DNA of 64,000 bases, taken from Chitinophaga filiformis. GTDB taxonomy: Bacteria; Bacteroidota; Bacteroidia; Chitinophagales; Chitinophagaceae. Numbering within the stretch: the first letter of the stretch is position 1; each line of letters begins with the position of its first letter. The stretch covers positions 434,001 through 498,000 of the forward strand of contig NZ_JAKIRP010000001.1 in NCBI RefSeq assembly GCF_021646545.1, given 5' to 3'. A program made the translations under genes and the position numbers. Under the pieces are notes generated by a model. That model did not search any database, was not told where the DNA came from, and worked only from the letters and a program-made list of their open reading frames with translations. Positions 61,907-64,000 of this stretch are shown here, piece after piece.

Positions 61907-62485
61907 CTATTGCATCATCGCTCTGAGCGCCTGTGCCATATGGCGGCGTTCGTGCGCAATAACAAAGCGGAACGTGTCTCCCAGCGAAAACTTCAGCCAG
62001 TTACCCAGGGTAGTAGGGATCTTGATCCTTTGCAGGTTGACATGTTGTGCCCTGTCGAGCAGCGCCTTTGTTTGCTGTTGCCATCCGATGAATTCTGACA
62101 CCACCTTGCCCGCATCCAGGTTTGACATAGGACGATAAGCCTTTGGCGCCTGCATCTTCATACCAGGCTGACCATCAGTTTTAGGCTCCATCATCTTTGT
62201 AAAATAGTTTCCCAGCCAGCCGCTTTTAAAAGTGTCGGCCGGTGCAGGCGGAAGGCTGCCGGTCAATGCAGACTGGATTGCCTTTTCCATAGCTGGCACA
62301 TAGAAACGCGAATAAGCATTCAGATGATCCAGGCACTGGGCTACACTCCATTTTTCGGGAGCCGGTTGTTGCAGGAGGACATCTTCAGGAGCAGGAACAA
62401 ATTGTTCGTTGGCAGTTTTCAGGAGCTCATCGATCTGCAGGTGAAGTTCTTTCAATAGAACAGGGGTCTCAAATTTCACGGACAT
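61907..62485 (-). CDS. DinB-superfamily protein
   Basis: The 192-residue protein fits the DinB/YfiT-like four-helix fold. Candidate metal histidines are in SVAQCLDHLNAYSRFYVPAM and in FVIAHERRHMAQA near the C terminus. Such proteins are often thiol-dependent transferases or metal-binding proteins of unknown reaction. The start is the ATG at 62485; the frame continues upstream to a TTG at 62551, but that would overlap the gldN terminator hairpin. It is convergent with uvrC. Confidence 0.88.
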   Translation of the reverse strand: MSVKFETPVLLKELHLQIDELLKTANEQFVPAPEDVLLQQPAPEKWSVAQCLDHLNAYSRFYVPAMEKAIQSALTGSLPPAPADTFKSGWLGNYFTKMMEPKTDGQPGMKMQAPKAYRPMSNLDAGKVVSEFIGWQQQTKALLDRAQHVNLQRIKIPTTLGNWLKFSLGDTFRFVIAHERRHMAQALRAMMQ

Positions 62486-62530
62486 ATACAGGTGATTAAT
62501 TGCACACAAAAGTAACAGGGAAAAGGCAAA

Positions 62531-62566
62531 ACAAAAAGGGAGCCTGTTCAACAGACTCCCTTTCAG
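62531..62566 (-). terminator. Terminator of gldN
   Basis: The inverted repeat AAAGGGAGCCTGTT / AACAGACTCCCTTT (62535-62548 and 62550-62563, one mismatch) with an A-rich left side forms a hairpin and T-tract on the minus strand, 25 bases after the gldN stop. Confidence 0.85.
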
Positions 62567-62587
62567 TTTCTTTATACTGCGAGCAGA

Positions 62588-63643
62588 TTAATACTGCCAC
62601 ATATCCTGTTCTTTGTTAAAGATTTTATCCTTAACCGCCTGACCTTCCAGGAGGCGCATGGTACCATCTTTAATGTAATCCTTGATCTCGCGGTTGTAAG
62701 TGTTGTTTTCCTTGATCACAAAGCTGGAGAAGAAACGCATTTCAAACAGGTCTTCCCAACTCATGGTAGCCGCATCGTTGTTCTGGTTGTATACATCGTA
62801 TCTGGCCAGTACAGGACGCAGATCCGGATAATATACCCAGAACAGCGGGATAGCTGCACGGAAGGAACCATCTTCGTTCATACGTGCTACCATTGGTGCA
62901 ATACCAAGGATACGTACTTTCAGTGCAGATGCTTCTTTATCGAACACCCAGATTTCTTTGATCTTGTACTGAACGATAGTACGTGGATCGAACTCATCAC
63001 GGGTAGTTACCATTTTCTCTTCACCGGTTACAGGGTCGATACTACGAACTGTTTTTTCTTCACCGCTCAGTTTAGTCTGAATATCGGTATAAGGCAGTAC
63101 GGTAGTGAACCTGTCGTCGATAGCGCTGAACGCTTCAACTTCCTTGTTCTTAATCGCGTTGAGCAGGATGTTAATGAACAGCTGGTTAGTACCATTTTCA
63201 TCCTCAACATTGTACTGGAAAGGAAGGTTCATCTTTTCGCGGGTATCGATCACCTGCCATACCTTCTTTTCCCAGAATTCGTCATCTGAGCGGATATGGT
63301 CGTAAGCGATAGGCACACGGTCTTTGATGAAGTTCTTTTCGGAAATGCCATCCGTACGCAGGGATTTGCGCGGGGTATCTACTGGAATAGTGATACCATC
63401 CGGGCGAAGGGAAGCCCCTTCTGCTGCAGCGGGAGCTGGCGGTGGTGGTGTGGCAACGCTGTTACCGGTAGCGGGATTTACAACTGAAGCATCCTGAGTT
63501 GGTGTAGTTGTATTATCTACGCCTGGAGTACGACGTGTTGTTCCTCCGCCACGACGGCGTCCTTGTGCGTTAACCTCTGATGCCAGTACTAGGACCAACA
63601 GGAGGGAACACCAACCAATTCTGTTAAGGATGACTGCTCGCAT
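62588..63643 (-). CDS. gldN: Gliding motility / type IX secretion protein GldN
   Basis: GldN (PorN) forms the periplasmic ring of the type IX secretion system with GldK. The 351-residue protein has a signal peptide (about 1-26, VNAQG), a low-complexity linker rich in Arg, Gly, Pro, Thr (about 27-95), and the conserved GldN domain (about 100-351), with YDHIRSDDEFWEKKVWQVID, EIWVFDKEASALKVRILGIA and LARYDVYNQNNDAATMSWED. It follows gldM on the same strand by 12 bases. The full set gldK-gldL is expected beyond the window. Confidence 0.95.
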   Translation of the reverse strand: MRAVILNRIGWCSLLLVLVLASEVNAQGRRRGGGTTRRTPGVDNTTTPTQDASVVNPATGNSVATPPPPAPAAAEGASLRPDGITIPVDTPRKSLRTDGISEKNFIKDRVPIAYDHIRSDDEFWEKKVWQVIDTREKMNLPFQYNVEDENGTNQLFINILLNAIKNKEVEAFSAIDDRFTTVLPYTDIQTKLSGEEKTVRSIDPVTGEEKMVTTRDEFDPRTIVQYKIKEIWVFDKEASALKVRILGIAPMVARMNEDGSFRAAIPLFWVYYPDLRPVLARYDVYNQNNDAATMSWEDLFEMRFFSSFVIKENNTYNREIKDYIKDGTMRLLEGQAVKDKIFNKEQDMWQY

Positions 63644-63655
63644 AGAAAAATAATA

Positions 63656-64000
63656 TTAGTTAATCTTGAAATTGACGTTAGGCATATCTCTTACCCTTCC
63701 ATCCGGACCTTTTACGCGGATGTTATCGAAGTATACGATATCACCTGCTCTCATGGAACGGATCGCCGGCATTACGCTGCTTGGGAAGTAAGCGGAGTTT
63801 GCATCAGCTTCTGCATAGTCCTTACCTTTTGCATCGATACCGATACGATAGCTAACAACTTCGTATCGAACACCTTCGAAAAGGAAGTCTTCCAGGTCAG
63901 CACGCAAACCACCCTGTACTTTGAACTCGGCCGCTTTCATGAAAGGACCTCTGCTCATACCCACTTTCAGCACCGGGTCGGGAATGTATTTGATACGGAA
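63656..64000 (-). CDS. gldM: Gliding motility protein GldM, C-terminal part (cut by window edge)
   Basis: The frame remains open to the window edge at 64000 and ends at 63656. It encodes about 114 residues of the periplasmic C-terminal domain, beginning FRIKYIPDPV (reading towards the edge) and ending MPNVNFKIN. GldM (PorM) is the inner membrane motor partner of GldL that powers type IX secretion and gliding. The pattern of strands, including SMRAGDIVYFDNIRVKGPDG, fits the last GldM domain. The N-terminal and membrane part lie outside the window. Confidence 0.92.
   Translation of the reverse strand, partial: FRIKYIPDPVLKVGMSRGPFMKAAEFKVQGGLRADLEDFLFEGVRYEVVSYRIGIDAKGKDYAEADANSAYFPSSVMPAIRSMRAGDIVYFDNIRVKGPDGRVRDMPNVNFKIN

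Noticed and set aside
1..64000. tRNA or rRNA genes
   Set aside because: No cloverleaf-like structure or known rRNA sequence was noticed on either strand, but short RNAs cannot be excluded by eye.

Overview
The window looks like chromosome from a Bacteroidota member close to Chitinophaga (family Chitinophagaceae). The evidence is three SusC/SusD-type operons, the type IX secretion genes porZ, gldN and the end of gldM, a MoxR/DUF58/BatA cluster, many Bacteroidota-type lipoproteins, promoters of the TAnnTTTG type just upstream of start codons, and little use of Shine-Dalgarno sites. No tRNA, rRNA, CRISPR array, prophage or intact insertion sequence was seen. Placement at genus level is an inference from protein content.

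Layout. 1-13.8 kb: a tiny lipoprotein, rsgA, a short aerotolerance-type operon (moxR, DUF58, a BatD-like protein, batA), then gcvH, a cyclophilin, prfA, an amidohydrolase, a MscS channel, a cysteine-free thioredoxin-fold protein and a MerR regulator. 13.8-24.4 kb: an M23 peptidase divergent from alaS, a small Cys-rich membrane protein, a two-PDZ protein, a striking 11-bp repeat array, an aldehyde dehydrogenase, gatB and a TlpA-like lipoprotein. 24.4-40.3 kb: three consecutive susC-susD pairs, all on the minus strand and each closed by a hairpin terminator. The middle susD carries an in-frame stop codon. A gene at 39617-40309, upstream of the third pair, resembles an IS1595-family transposase but lacks most of the expected catalytic residues. 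40.5-46.1 kb: an RND/MMPL-type transporter, porZ and recO. 46.1-53.2 kb: lpxH, a lipoprotein, a LUD protein, ftsH and rsfS on one strand, then birA and a family 39-type glycosyltransferase. 53.5-64 kb: an AraC regulator, a SUI1-like factor, a lipid kinase, nadC, a DUF4783 protein, gpmI, a lipoprotein, uvrC, a DinB-like protein, gldN and partial gldM.

How the genes work together. Most of the window is housekeeping: ribosome maturation and translation (rsgA, rsfS, prfA, alaS, gatB, SUI1), envelope maintenance (M23 peptidase, OmpA-like lipoprotein, lpxH, ftsH, RND protein), cofactors (birA, nadC) and DNA repair (recO, uvrC). PorZ and GldM/GldN belong to one secretion and gliding machine, although they lie about 17 kb apart here. 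The Sus-type pairs are nutrient uptake complexes with no degradative enzymes beside them, so their substrates cannot be read from context.

The strongest candidate for something undescribed is the transposase-derived, apparently catalytically dead DNA-binding protein at 39617-40309 next to a susCD operon. The 11-bp inverted tandem array at 19953-20074 is the most unusual non-coding structure.
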